From NCBI RefSeq assembly GCF_038624605.1, contig NZ_CP152020.1:992001-1056000 (forward strand): 64,000 nucleotides of DNA, in the 5' to 3' direction. Positions 15,480 to 24,279 of the stretch are shown here, one piece after another; position 1 is the first letter of the stretch; each line of letters starts with the position of its first letter. This DNA is from Psychrobacillus sp. FSL K6-4046. GTDB lineage: Bacteria > Bacillota > Bacilli > Bacillales_A > Planococcaceae. The notes below the pieces were generated by a model. The model saw nothing but the letters and a program-made list of their open reading frames with translations. It did not search any database and was not told where the DNA came from. The position numbers were made by a program, and so were the translations under genes.

Positions 15480-16502
15480 ATGCAACTGAATAAAAATATA
15501 CAGGCTAGATTTAATCCAGTAATTGATCATGTAAAAAATACATATAACTCCGTCTATGCTACTGGAGCGGCAGTTATAGTCATTCATAAAGATGAGATTG
15601 TGGCAGAAAGATATTGGGGCACTCAATCTAGCAGACCAGAAGCTAGGGAAGTACAGGAGGATACCCAGTTTCACGTGGCATCTGTTCGCAAAAGCTATAT
15701 AGGATTTGCAGTCGCATATGCGGTGCATCATGGTTATATCGATTCGATAGATGATGAAGTGACAAAATATATTGCGGATTTGGAGGAAGAAGTTTTTCGT
15801 GGAACTACAATTAGACATTTATTGACACATACGCATGGGTTAACGGAGCTAGAAGGTAAAGTTATTCGAGAGTTTTTACCAGGGGAGAGCTGGGCCTATA
15901 GACAAGTTAATATAAACCTGCTTACTCAAATAGTAAAGGTTGCAACAGGCCAAACAGTAGCAGATTTACTAAAAGAAAAAGTATTTCGACCACTCAGCTT
16001 GAATGAGAGTGACTGGTACACAGAAATTCAACCTAAGCTTGCAGAGGTCATTGATCCGTCCGGCCAACCAAAACAAATACCAACAAACAGTACAAAGGGC
16101 GATCAAATTAATATGTTCACTTCTGCAAGAGATTTAGCCTATTGGGGTTACCTTCATTTAAAGCGGGGATACATAGATAACAAGCAAGTAATACCAAAAG
16201 AAGTTATTCAGCTATCTACGTCTCTTATAAGTCCGAGTACAATTGATAAGGATTTGCCTCAGCATGGTTTCCTTTGGTTTGTAAAGGATTTACCGGCAAG
16301 TAAAACGGAGCTTGGAGAATTAGTTCCGCGTGGCTCGTATCAAATTTTAGGATTCACAGGTGTTGCAGTGCTAGTCGTACCTGAACACGAAATCGTGGCA
16401 GTTCGGATGGTCAATAGCTATGGGTCACCAGAGAACCATGATTTTCTTGCGGACATAAGGACCTTTGGAGATAGTGTAATGAAAAGTTTACAGGAGGGGT
16501 AA
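15480..16502 (+). CDS. Serine hydrolase, beta-lactamase family (class C/EstB-like)
   Basis: 340 residues, no signal peptide, so probably cytoplasmic. The active-site motif S-x-x-K is Ser68-Val-Arg-Lys71. The second motif, normally Y-x-N, reads YRQ (in WAYRQVNINLL), so the Asn is replaced. The later G-F/T-G loop appears as LGFTGVAVLVV. Such proteins act as esterases or D-aminopeptidases rather than true beta-lactamases. The substrate is unknown. The next gene starts 4 bp after its stop. Confidence 0.85.
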   Translation: MQLNKNIQARFNPVIDHVKNTYNSVYATGAAVIVIHKDEIVAERYWGTQSSRPEAREVQEDTQFHVASVRKSYIGFAVAYAVHHGYIDSIDDEVTKYIADLEEEVFRGTTIRHLLTHTHGLTELEGKVIREFLPGESWAYRQVNINLLTQIVKVATGQTVADLLKEKVFRPLSLNESDWYTEIQPKLAEVIDPSGQPKQIPTNSTKGDQINMFTSARDLAYWGYLHLKRGYIDNKQVIPKEVIQLSTSLISPSTIDKDLPQHGFLWFVKDLPASKTELGELVPRGSYQILGFTGVAVLVVPEHEIVAVRMVNSYGSPENHDFLADIRTFGDSVMKSLQEG

Positions 16503-16506
16503 AGGA

Positions 16507-17064
16507 ATGATTATTATTAAGCAATTTGATCATAGCGTCCATGTAGCAGAAGAAATGGCTATGCTTTATCAAGCAGTATGGCAAAAAGAAGAGGATGACT
16601 TCTTCGAAAGAATACAAAAGCATGCCAATTATGATGGTTTTCTTGGAATTGTAGCATATTCCGATACCAACGAATGCATTGGATTTGCCTATGGTTATAA
16701 ATCAGAGGATGGACAGTATTACCGAGGACTTCTGGAGCAGGAACTAACCGTGGAAGAAGCAAACGAATGGTTAACAGATTGCTTTGAATTTGTAGAGCTA
16801 TTAGTTCACCCCTCTTATCGTGGGAATGGATTAGGTAAAAGATTATTAGAAAAATTAGTGAACAATTGCTCGATGAAGACGTCTGTATTAACAACCAAGG
16901 CTAGTAATTTAGCAGCTCAAGCTTTATATGCAAAATCAGGATGGGTAGTGGTAAAAGAAAATTTCTTTCCTTCTGCAAATGATGGACCATATGTCATTAT
17001 GGGAAAGGACTTGAGAAGGGAAGAGCTTGTAAGTAAGTTAATACAAGAGGGGAAAGAAAAATGA
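16507..17064 (+). CDS. GNAT-family N-acetyltransferase
   Basis: 185 residues. The acetyl-CoA-binding motif A is LLVHPSYRGNGLGKRLLEKLV (Q/R-x-x-G-x-G/A) at about residues 99-119, and the C-terminal ALYAKSGWVVV is motif B. The acceptor substrate is unknown. The RBS GGAGGGG lies in the end of the preceding serine hydrolase gene and the stop overlaps the next ORF by 4 bp. The five genes from 15480 to 18026 therefore appear to be one transcript. Confidence 0.87.
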   Translation: MIIIKQFDHSVHVAEEMAMLYQAVWQKEEDDFFERIQKHANYDGFLGIVAYSDTNECIGFAYGYKSEDGQYYRGLLEQELTVEEANEWLTDCFEFVELLVHPSYRGNGLGKRLLEKLVNNCSMKTSVLTTKASNLAAQALYAKSGWVVVKENFFPSANDGPYVIMGKDLRREELVSKLIQEGKEK

Positions 17065-17246
17065 TATGGCTTTTAATCATTCCCGCACTTGGAGTGCTGT
17101 TATTTTTAAATATAATTACACTGCTACAAAAATTAAAAGATGGTAAAAATTATCACAATCAAAAAGTACTGGGTGCAGTAATTCTATTCATTCTATTATT
17201 TTTCCTTACTCTTTTTCTATTGGAGGGATCAAATGTACAGTATTGA
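17061..17246 (+). CDS. Small two-helix membrane protein
   Basis: 61 residues, helices at about 2-21 and 36-54 with a charged loop QKLKDGKNYHNQK. Start ATG 17061 overlaps the stop of the acetyltransferase gene (ATGA), and its 3' end overlaps the next small membrane gene by 14 bp. This tight packing supports its being a real gene. No family recognised. Confidence 0.6.
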   Translation: MIWLLIIPALGVLLFLNIITLLQKLKDGKNYHNQKVLGAVILFILLFFLTLFLLEGSNVQY

Positions 17247-17556
17247 AGCTTTTAGTACGTTCACATTAATGAGACCAGTCTTTATAACGTTTCTAGTTTT
17301 AGCTGTAATTTTACTTATAGCGGTAGTGCTCTTTAAAACTCCAAAATGGATAACAGCCTTCACCATTTCTATTGTCTCTATTATTTCTATTGTAGTTTGT
17401 GCTCAACTTTTATTTTTGGAAGGAATTATTGTAGATGAGCTTAATTTATCAGGTGACCCAGCTTCTTTGTATATGTTTTTTGCTATTACACTGTTGAGTA
17501 TATTAAATCTTCTTATTTACTCTTTTAGACTGGAGAAAAGGAGAGGAAGCGCTTGA
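17233..17556 (+). CDS. Small three-helix membrane protein
   Basis: 107 residues with three hydrophobic helices (about 12-33, 37-60, 76-95). It starts at ATG 17233 after TTGGAGGGATCAA inside the end of the previous gene. The end overlaps the next gene's TTG start by 4 bp. No recognised family. Its partner may be the preceding two-helix protein. Confidence 0.6.
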   Translation: MYSIEAFSTFTLMRPVFITFLVLAVILLIAVVLFKTPKWITAFTISIVSIISIVVCAQLLFLEGIIVDELNLSGDPASLYMFFAITLLSILNLLIYSFRLEKRRGSA

Positions 17557-18026
17557 GCTATATACTTCAACCGATGACTCAGGAGCAGGCCGAGGACATA
17601 GCTTATAACTGGCACTACGAGGAGCCGTATTCCTTTTATAATATGGAAGCAGACGAGGAGGACCTGGAGGAATTTCTAGACCCGGTAAGCCGTAAGGACG
17701 AATACTACGTCGTTATGGAGAAGGAGAAGCTGATAGGCTTCTTTAGTTTTACTTTCGTAGCCCCTCAAGTAATGGATATTGGACTGGGAATGCAGCCAAA
17801 TTTAACGGGTAAGGGTAAAGGAATCGATTTCTTGAAGGCAGGCTTACAGTTTGCTCAAAGTATGTTCAAACCGGCAGCCATTACTTTATCCGTAGCTACC
17901 TTTAACAAACGAGCTATAGCGTTGTATAAACAGATAGGCTTTAAAGAGCTTGAGACTTTTAATCAGACTACTAATGGTGGGAGCTATGAGTTTGTTAAAA
18001 TGCTTTATGAAACAGCTAAGGAATGA
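17553..18026 (+). CDS. GNAT-family N-acetyltransferase (RimJ/RimL-like)
   Basis: 157 residues, TTG start with GAGAGGAAG upstream. The core is IGLGMQPNLTGKGKGIDFLKAG (motif A with GKGKG) and ATFNKRAIALYKQIGFKELETF (motif B). This layout is common in RimJ/RimL-type acetyltransferases of Firmicutes. The substrate is unknown. It is the last gene of the five-gene cluster. Confidence 0.85.
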   Translation: MSYILQPMTQEQAEDIAYNWHYEEPYSFYNMEADEEDLEEFLDPVSRKDEYYVVMEKEKLIGFFSFTFVAPQVMDIGLGMQPNLTGKGKGIDFLKAGLQFAQSMFKPAAITLSVATFNKRAIALYKQIGFKELETFNQTTNGGSYEFVKMLYETAKE

Positions 18027-18166
18027 GTTTCCTTGGTTGTTTTTATTATTGCTAATTAAGTGAGGTATTAAAAGTTAAGGTAGCGTTAAGGGAACTTTTA
18101 TAAAAGATTTCTAAACTAGGGTTTGGTGACATTGCTTACTCATTCATTAAGATTTCAGAAAAACCT

Positions 18167-19189
18167 TTAAACCTTCGGAAAAAGCAGCTGAATGGTAAAA
18201 CCACGTTTGTGTTCTGACTTAACCTCAATTTCAATCTGCAGATTGTCACATAATTTTTTCACTAAAAACAATCCCAACCCTGTAGACCGCTTTTGATTAC
18301 TAGCATCTCCTGTAAAACCTTTATCAAATATAAATGGTAAATCTGATTGTAAGACGCCTAGTCCATTGTCAGCTACTTTAACATAATAGCTGTCTTTTGT
18401 ATGGTCAAAACCTGTTTCTATCCAAATGAAACTTTCACTATTTACGTTTCGATATTTAATTGCATTTACAAGTAATTGGATCAAAATAAAATGAAGCACT
18501 CTTTCATCAGATACAACGGGTATGTCCTTTATCTCTCTATGAACAAGTACATGCTGCTCTTCCAATAACGATTGTAGCTCTAGTAATACATCTTCAAAGC
18601 ATTCCACAATAGAGACCTTTTTCAAGCTATAGTCAACATGTGCAGCTTGTAGCTTTGCATAAAATAATATGCGTTCTACGTGATCATGAATCGTTATATT
18701 TGCATGATTTAGCCGTTGATAAACCAACGGGGACATTTCATCTTGACGATTTTGTAAGACAAAATGAAGTAACGATAGTGGTGTTTTAATTTCATGCACC
18801 CAGCTTTCGATAAAGGTTTCATATTCTTTTGACTGGTACTTTGCACCTTGTAATTCATCAGATAGATGACGTAATTGATTAGCCAAATCATGCAGTGGTT
18901 CCTTATGTGTGTCACCTAAAACTTGTAGCAACTTAGCCTCATGCTCAGCGGAAGGCTCTCTTAAAAATTGATAAAATGTGTTTCTTTGCTTTCGTTGTTT
19001 TTTCCATGTAAAAAGCACACCAATCAAAATGGTTACAAAAGTAAAAATGAGCATCGTCAATATTAATAATTTAAATGACTCTGGATATGCAACCCAGGCT
19101 AAAAAAATAAAAAAACCGCTATTTACACATAGAAGCAAAATCCATTGCCGCGATTGCTGTAAACTAGGGAGCCAATTTAGTTGCCTCAA
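18167..19189 (-). CDS. Bce-type intramembrane-sensing histidine kinase
   Basis: 340 residues. Two helices at about 14-32 and 37-56 are joined by only a few external residues, so it has no real sensor domain. Such kinases sense through the associated transporter. The H box is ESWVHEIKTPLSLL with phospho-acceptor His near 132; N box LVNAIKYRN, then DNGLGV and RSTGLGLFLVKKL. TTG start; the first bases overlap the stop of the response regulator (TTGA). Last gene of the module. Confidence 0.9.
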   Translation of the reverse strand: MRQLNWLPSLQQSRQWILLLCVNSGFFIFLAWVAYPESFKLLILTMLIFTFVTILIGVLFTWKKQRKQRNTFYQFLREPSAEHEAKLLQVLGDTHKEPLHDLANQLRHLSDELQGAKYQSKEYETFIESWVHEIKTPLSLLHFVLQNRQDEMSPLVYQRLNHANITIHDHVERILFYAKLQAAHVDYSLKKVSIVECFEDVLLELQSLLEEQHVLVHREIKDIPVVSDERVLHFILIQLLVNAIKYRNVNSESFIWIETGFDHTKDSYYVKVADNGLGVLQSDLPFIFDKGFTGDASNQKRSTGLGLFLVKKLCDNLQIEIEVKSEHKRGFTIQLLFPKV

Positions 19190-19863
19190 GAGGACTCACC
19201 CTCTATCAATTGATAGCCAACGCCTCTGACCGTTTTAATCTGTGATGATACGCCTACTTTATCTAATGTTTTACGAAGTCTGGTCATGTTTACTTGTAGT
19301 ATATTTTCGTCCACAAATTCACTACTTCCCCACAATTCATGGAAAAGTTTCTCCTTTTCCACAACAGCCGGTGCATATTGTATTAAAAGCTTCATAATGG
19401 CACTTTCATTTTCAGATAATGAAAGTGAATTGTGACCAATATATAATTCATTCGTTTTCACATCTAATTGGAATTTCCCCCAATTTAAAAGCATCGGCAT
19501 TTTGGCATATAGTTGTTGTAACTTTTGTACTCTTGCAATGAGACGTTTCGGATGACATGGCTTCGTTAAAAAGTCATCGGCTCCTAACTCTAATGCATGC
19601 AACTCATCTCGTATCTGATTGCGAGCAGTTAAAATTAGAATCGGACCAATTCCTTTCATTTTCAAAGTACGACAAATTTGAAAACCTGATAAGTTAGGTA
19701 AATTTAAATCTAACAATACTAACCCCGGTTTGGCAGCGATGATATCTTCAACAGGTGTATTAAAAGAAGAGATACTTACTACAAAGTACCCCTCCTTTTG
19801 TAAAATATTTTGTAATTCTTCGCGGAGGAAAATGTCATCCTCTACAATGACAATATTCGCCAT
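19186..19863 (-). CDS. OmpR-family response regulator, BceR-like
   Basis: 225 residues. The receiver has VEDD near the start, phospho-acceptor Asp in LVLLDLNLPNLSG and the Lys in FLTKPCHPKRLIARV. The C-terminal winged helix reads LSLSENESAIMKLLIQ ... VNMTRLRKTLDKVG. Start MANIVIVEDD at 19863 is preferred over the longer frame to 19881, as AGAGGTGAT precedes it. Probably activates its own operon by binding the inverted repeat at 22762-22778. Confidence 0.9.
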   Translation of the reverse strand: MANIVIVEDDIFLREELQNILQKEGYFVVSISSFNTPVEDIIAAKPGLVLLDLNLPNLSGFQICRTLKMKGIGPILILTARNQIRDELHALELGADDFLTKPCHPKRLIARVQKLQQLYAKMPMLLNWGKFQLDVKTNELYIGHNSLSLSENESAIMKLLIQYAPAVVEKEKLFHELWGSSEFVDENILQVNMTRLRKTLDKVGVSSQIKTVRGVGYQLIEGESS

Positions 19864-19873
19864 ACCATCACCT

Positions 19874-21928
19874 CTACTCAATTTCTTTTAACTTCCTGAT
19901 TTCCTCATCACTTTTTCGTTGAATCATTCGAATATAGCCAACTTCAATTACAATAAATAATAGCACTACTAAACCAATAATAATTCCATTTTGAAGACTG
20001 AAAATAGTAGCCGGCATTGCTTTTAATAAAGACCAAATGCCAAAAATTCCACTAACCAACGCGACCGAAATAGCTAAGATGAAGTATAACCAAATTTGCT
20101 TGCGAGCAGATTTACAAATTGATTCCACATCTGCACCGAGCATTGCTAATGTTTGATAGCGACTACGCGTGCTTATTTGCTGCATTAAAAAGTTTAGACC
20201 TAGTACAGTATTAGCAATAATTAAAAACATCACGCCTAAATAAAACGTTGTATAACTGCTTGCTACCGTATAAAATAACTGTCTACCCATGCTCGCAAGA
20301 TAGCTCTCATATTGCAAGCCTGTCGAATTAAGTACTTGATCGACTTCAAGCATCGCCTGCATAAGCCCTTTTTCTTCAATGAACTCGTCTTTTAACGTCA
20401 TATTCCAAAGCCAAGTTTCCTCAGCGTCAAAATATTGCTCATATAATGCATCAGGTACAATCAACGAATACATTAACGTAATAGCTCGATCTGCCACAAT
20501 TTGATCCGAATATAACGTCGGCAATAATGTGTATTCATTTTCCGCAATTTCGACTGTTGGATTTTTTTTCAATGTGTCTTTTAATATATCATATGGCGCT
20601 CCTGTATCGTCACTTGTATACATGGCCACTTCATTATCAGCTAACTGAATTGGATTCTTTCCAGCTGTCTCAAGCATCGTGTTATAGCTCGATAATGAAA
20701 TAAAATACGGCGTGTGCTGCATCGATAAGTTGTTTAATAAAATCTCTTTTGGCTCTGAATCAGCTTGACTCGATACTGTTTCTATTAAGCCCGTCCATGC
20801 AAAATAATAATTTAATACTGATTCATCTGCAGGTGTGTAGAAATTATGTAACTCCATCCCATAATAACTATCAACATAAGGTGCTAGCTCATCGGATTTA
20901 ATCAAAGGGTTAATTTCATCTTCATTACCATTAAACGTATAATCAACAGTTCGATTAGCTACAGCGCTATTCATTAACGCTGTCGATGTACCAAAAGCGA
21001 AGCAGACCATCGCCATTAGAATCAGTAAGGATGATATAGCGAGTGAACTCCATTGATGCAATACATTTTCTTGTAGCTGTCTCGCCGAAAATATCGATAA
21101 ACCTGTCGAAGAACTTCCTTTTTGCTTCACATAAACACCAATCATACTTCCTAAGCCACGAAATAAAATAAATGTCCCACACACACCAACAAACAAAATC
21201 AACGCAAATACGCGGTAATCAAAATTTCGTAAATATAAAATCGCCATACCATAAGCGATGCTTAAAAAAATCGTCCCGAATAATAAAGCCGCTCCAGATA
21301 GTAAGCTCACGGCTCCCCATTTAGGCGTCATTGTAGTTTGTGACTTTTCCTTATCCTCATGAAGTAATTCAATCGGCTCTTTTCGACTCATTGTAAAGCT
21401 TAAAATAAGCATCGCTAGCAGTTGCACAAGGAAGAAACCACAGATCGTCAAGCCAATACCTGTCCATGAAATACGGAACGCATGACCTATAATCCCCATG
21501 CCAACTAACCGTGATGTCGCTAAATTGATCAGCTCTGTTAAAAACAATGAAATCGGCAAACCAATACTCAGGGCCACAATCCCGTTCCAAATCGTTTCGC
21601 CCGTAATCATGAGAAACAGCTTACTTTGCTTCATCCCCATCATTAAATACAAACCGAACTCATGACTGCGACGCTGAAGCTGGTAGCGATTTGCAAAATA
21701 CACGAGGAAGAATACGAACAATAATGAAACTGCATAAAGCACTGGAATTAATAACAACAATCGCTCGACTGCATCGCTTTCAATCGTCTTCAAATATAAC
21801 ATGACATCTTGCTCACCTAGTGACAAAATCACATAAAACGCCACAATTGACACGACAAGCGATGCAAAATACACACCGTTTTCCTTCCGGATTTTGCGGC
21901 TATTACGCTTCACAAATTCAAAGAACAT
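19874..21928 (-). CDS. BceB-type ABC transporter permease (FtsX domains)
   Basis: About 684 residues with ten predicted helices: one at 17-36, three at about 55-180, two further pairs near 205-310, then a roughly 210-residue external domain (about 320-525), and a last FtsX set of three. The large extracellular domain between helices 7 and 8 is the hallmark of BceB/PsdB permeases, which recognise peptide antibiotics such as bacitracin or lantibiotic complexes. Start is ATG 21928 after GGAGGTAGTAGTA, overlapping the ATPase gene end. Confidence 0.9.
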   Translation of the reverse strand: MFFEFVKRNSRKIRKENGVYFASLVVSIVAFYVILSLGEQDVMLYLKTIESDAVERLLLLIPVLYAVSLLFVFFLVYFANRYQLQRRSHEFGLYLMMGMKQSKLFLMITGETIWNGIVALSIGLPISLFLTELINLATSRLVGMGIIGHAFRISWTGIGLTICGFFLVQLLAMLILSFTMSRKEPIELLHEDKEKSQTTMTPKWGAVSLLSGAALLFGTIFLSIAYGMAILYLRNFDYRVFALILFVGVCGTFILFRGLGSMIGVYVKQKGSSSTGLSIFSARQLQENVLHQWSSLAISSLLILMAMVCFAFGTSTALMNSAVANRTVDYTFNGNEDEINPLIKSDELAPYVDSYYGMELHNFYTPADESVLNYYFAWTGLIETVSSQADSEPKEILLNNLSMQHTPYFISLSSYNTMLETAGKNPIQLADNEVAMYTSDDTGAPYDILKDTLKKNPTVEIAENEYTLLPTLYSDQIVADRAITLMYSLIVPDALYEQYFDAEETWLWNMTLKDEFIEEKGLMQAMLEVDQVLNSTGLQYESYLASMGRQLFYTVASSYTTFYLGVMFLIIANTVLGLNFLMQQISTRSRYQTLAMLGADVESICKSARKQIWLYFILAISVALVSGIFGIWSLLKAMPATIFSLQNGIIIGLVVLLFIVIEVGYIRMIQRKSDEEIRKLKEIE

Positions 21929-22700
21929 TACTACTACCTCCAGCAAGTTGCGCCATCACCATAACGATTCGCTCATAAAATGTCTCCTGAGATTCTCCCG
22001 GTACATTTCTACGTAGTTCATGGAAAATGACACCGTCTTGGATAAACAAAATTCTTGAGCAGTAGCTAGCCGCATTCGCATCATGCGTCACCATTAAAAT
22101 AGTAGATGCCTGTTTTTGATTATGATCAGACAGCTTCTTCATTAAAATCTTGGCGTTTTTAGTATCTAACGCACCAGTCGGCTCATCCGCTAACACAATG
22201 CTAGGATTTGAAATTAGCGCTCTCGCTGCTGCAATCCGTTGCTTTTGCCCTCCAGATAATTGTGACGGAAATTTATTTAGCAGTTCTTCTATATCGAATA
22301 TTTTTGCTAATTGCAGCAACTCTTGTTCTTGTGCCTTTATATTAATTCCATGAATTGCTAACGGCAACATGATATTTTCTTTCGCCGTTAAATTATCAAT
22401 CAGTTCAAATTGCTGAAATAAATATCCGATTTGATTGCCTCTATATGCTGCGAGTTGTGATCCTTTGAACGACGAAATATTTTGCCCGTCTAGCAATATT
22501 TGCCCTGATGTTGGCTTTTGCATTGTGGCGATTACATTTAGTAGCGTCGTCTTGCCTGAACCGCTCGCACCCATAATGCCAAGAAATTCCCCTGGTAAAA
22601 CATCAAAAGTTACGCCTTTTAATGCCATTGTTTCATTTTGCCCCTCACCAAAAACTTTTCGTACTGCTTTCACTTCAAGTAATTTATTCGAAGCATTCAT
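21918..22700 (-). CDS. BceA-type ABC transporter ATP-binding protein
   Basis: 260 residues. Walker A GASGSGKTT, Q loop YLFQQFELI, signature QLSGGQKQRIAAARAL, Walker B IVLADEPTGALD and H loop MVTHD are all intact. With the permease it would remove peptide antibiotics from their lipid targets and signal drug load to the kinase. It is the first gene of the four-gene module ATPase-permease-regulator-kinase; the order differs from bceRS-bceAB of B. subtilis, with all four genes on one strand. Confidence 0.92.
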   Translation of the reverse strand: MNASNKLLEVKAVRKVFGEGQNETMALKGVTFDVLPGEFLGIMGASGSGKTTLLNVIATMQKPTSGQILLDGQNISSFKGSQLAAYRGNQIGYLFQQFELIDNLTAKENIMLPLAIHGINIKAQEQELLQLAKIFDIEELLNKFPSQLSGGQKQRIAAARALISNPSIVLADEPTGALDTKNAKILMKKLSDHNQKQASTILMVTHDANAASYCSRILFIQDGVIFHELRRNVPGESQETFYERIVMVMAQLAGGSSNVL

Positions 22701-22761
22701 CTGTATAGCCTCCCATTTTCATTCCTAGCAATACCTTACTACAAAAAAACTGCAAATTACT

Positions 22762-22778
22762 CTTACAGTTGTTGTAAG
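22762..22778 (-). promoter_or_regulatory. Candidate BceR-like operator upstream of the ABC module
   Basis: A 17-bp inverted repeat CTTACAGTTGTTGTAAG lies about 60 bp before the ATPase ATG. On the minus strand it is followed by TTGCAG, 16 bp, TATTGC, a possible promoter. BceR-type regulators bind such repeats just upstream of -35 boxes. Confidence 0.6.
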
Positions 22779-22958
22779 ATTGAGAGAACTTTATGTCTGT
22801 TTAAATCAAGTTGCTAGTAGGAATCGGTAAAACGAGGTGGGACGCAAACAAAAAAATGAAAAATGTTGCTGATTTTGTTACAAATAAATTCGTTGAAGAT
22901 CGTATTGGTTATGCAATAGAATGGTTTGAGACAATTTAAAAGTAATAGGTACCCTTTT

Positions 22959-22997
22959 TTCTTATTGAACTAACGGTTTAGTTTAGTTGAATAAGAA
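22959..22997. repeat. Boundary-type hairpin repeat
   Basis: The arms TTCTTATTGAACTAA and TTTAGTTGAATAAGAA pair with one mismatch. The core AACTAACGG...TTTAGTT is the same family as the island repeats at 5.4-12 kb. It lies upstream of the TPR-Arr module. Confidence 0.7.
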
Positions 22998-23039
22998 AAT
23001 TTGTTAAAAGTACTATATTTTTATATGAGAATGTTATAA

Positions 23040-23297
23040 GAAAGGGATTCAAAGTGGCTATTTATTTCAATAAATAATTACGGAAAATTAAAAGACACTC
23101 ACTTACACGATTCTGAATTTCAAAATATATTGGTTAATTACAGTAAAAAGGAAATAGAAATAAGTCTAAGAACAGCGACGAATCAAGACACAGGTTCAAA
23201 GGAAATTAAGTTGTTTTTAATGAGAAGATATGGTCGTTTAAATAAGAGTTTTGGAGAAATGTATTTCAAAAATGTTATTTCATTAATTGGGAGGTAA
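23040..23297 (+). pseudogene. Remnant of a small unknown protein gene
   Basis: About 85 codons are open from a stop at 23037 to TAA 23295, reading NNYGKLKDTHLHDSEFQNI ... SFGEMYFKNVISLIGR, but there is no start codon in frame near the 5' end. A GTG with an RBS-like AGAAAGGGA lies at 23054 in a different frame that stops after seven codons. The gene therefore seems to carry a small frameshift or a lost start. LHDS followed by strand-rich sequence resembles small Imm50-like proteins; this is weak. Confidence 0.4.
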
Positions 23298-23303
23298 GAT
23301 TAG

Positions 23304-24053
23304 ATGAGTATAAAATTTGACCAAAACAACGTCGTTATTAAACTCTGTATGAATGGAATGAACATGGAAGATGGCGGAAATGTTGAAGGTGCAACCACCA
23401 TGTTTCATCAAGCATGGCACGAAGCAAAAGACGACTATGAAAGGTTTATTGCAGCATATCATTTGGCTCGTAAACAAAAGAGTATTACAGGGAAATTGAA
23501 ATGGATGGAAACCTCTTTACAGTGTGCACTAAATATAAATGATGATAATGTTAAGAGTGCATACTCAACGTTATATTTAAACATTGCCAAATGCTATGAG
23601 GAGTTGTGTGATTTTGATAATGCAAAAAGAAATTATGAATTATCAAACTCATATAACGATACACCTTCTGATGAAGGACCATTTTATCATGGGACAAAGG
23701 CAGATATACAGGTTGGTGATTTGCTGACAGCGGGTGGAAATTCAAATTACAAACCTGGGCTTAAAATGAACCACATTTATTTCACTGCTAATGCCAATGG
23801 TGCAGGACTTGCAGCAGCATTAGCAAAAGGAGAAGGAAGAGAACGGGTTTATAGAATAGAACCAACAGGTAAATTTGAAAACGACCCAAATGTTACTGAC
23901 AAAAAGTTCCCGGGTAACTTAACACGATCTTATCGTTCTCAAGAACCTTTAAGAATTATTGGCGAAGAAACTGAGTGGGCGAAACTGACAACAACGGAGC
24001 GAAGTAAATGGCGCAAAAATTTAGCCAACAACAAGGGTGAAATTATTAACTGA
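23304..24053 (+). CDS. arr: TPR-rifampin ADP-ribosyltransferase (Arr) fusion
   Basis: 249 residues in two parts. Residues 1 to about 113 are helical with a TPR-like repeat (LYLNIAKCYEELCDFDNAKRNYE). They resemble a stand-alone accessory TPR protein of Bacillus. Residues about 118-245 are a complete Arr domain, which inactivates rifamycins by NAD-dependent ADP-ribosylation: GPFYHGTKADIQVGDLL (catalytic His), MNHIYFTA (Tyr), NDPNVTDKKFPGN (Asp) and TRSYRSQEPLRIIGE. Arr proteins are normally about 140 residues and alone. Start ATG 23304 has GGGAGG upstream. It lies in an accessory module bounded by repeats at 22959 and 24104. Confidence 0.88.
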   Translation: MSIKFDQNNVVIKLCMNGMNMEDGGNVEGATTMFHQAWHEAKDDYERFIAAYHLARKQKSITGKLKWMETSLQCALNINDDNVKSAYSTLYLNIAKCYEELCDFDNAKRNYELSNSYNDTPSDEGPFYHGTKADIQVGDLLTAGGNSNYKPGLKMNHIYFTANANGAGLAAALAKGEGRERVYRIEPTGKFENDPNVTDKKFPGNLTRSYRSQEPLRIIGEETEWAKLTTTERSKWRKNLANNKGEIIN

Positions 24054-24103
24054 ACATATTTTAAATGGAGTAAAATTGTTTAAAATTACCTATATTCTGT
24101 AAT

Positions 24104-24120
24104 GTGGGCTTTAGTAAAAT
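24104..24120 (+). repeat. Boundary-type repeat half
   Basis: GTGGGCTTTAGTAAAAT matches the end of the 3' boundary type (GGGTGCTTTAGTAAA). It lies 50 bp after the arr stop, on the strand of that gene, as in the island modules. Confidence 0.5.
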
Positions 24121-24134
24121 AAAAGAACCAAATA

Positions 24135-24204
24135 AAAATGAACTTGGAAAATATCCAGCTCATTTTATATGTATTTTAAGTCCACCTTTAGCATTAACAT
24201 AGCC
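24135..24204 (+). repeat. Direct repeat, copy 1 (before the PlsY module)
   Basis: About 70 bp that recur at 25444-25516, including an identical stretch CACCTTTAGCATTAACATAG. The left half can fold (AAAATGAACTTGGA / TCCAGCTCATTTT) like a terminator. Confidence 0.75.
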
Positions 24205-24279
24205 GAAAGGTTTGAAGGAAAAAGTATACAACAAAGAGAAATACTTAAATAACAAACTGAGTGGGGAGATAACATTACT

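Larger units (their letters stand above)
22701..23303. other. Intergenic stretch with operator, hairpin repeat and gene remnant
   Basis: Holds the Bce promoter/operator, the boundary-type hairpin at 22959-22997 and the broken ORF at 23040-23297. A start-codon-lacking piece near 22856-22940 is too short to call. Confidence 0.6.
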
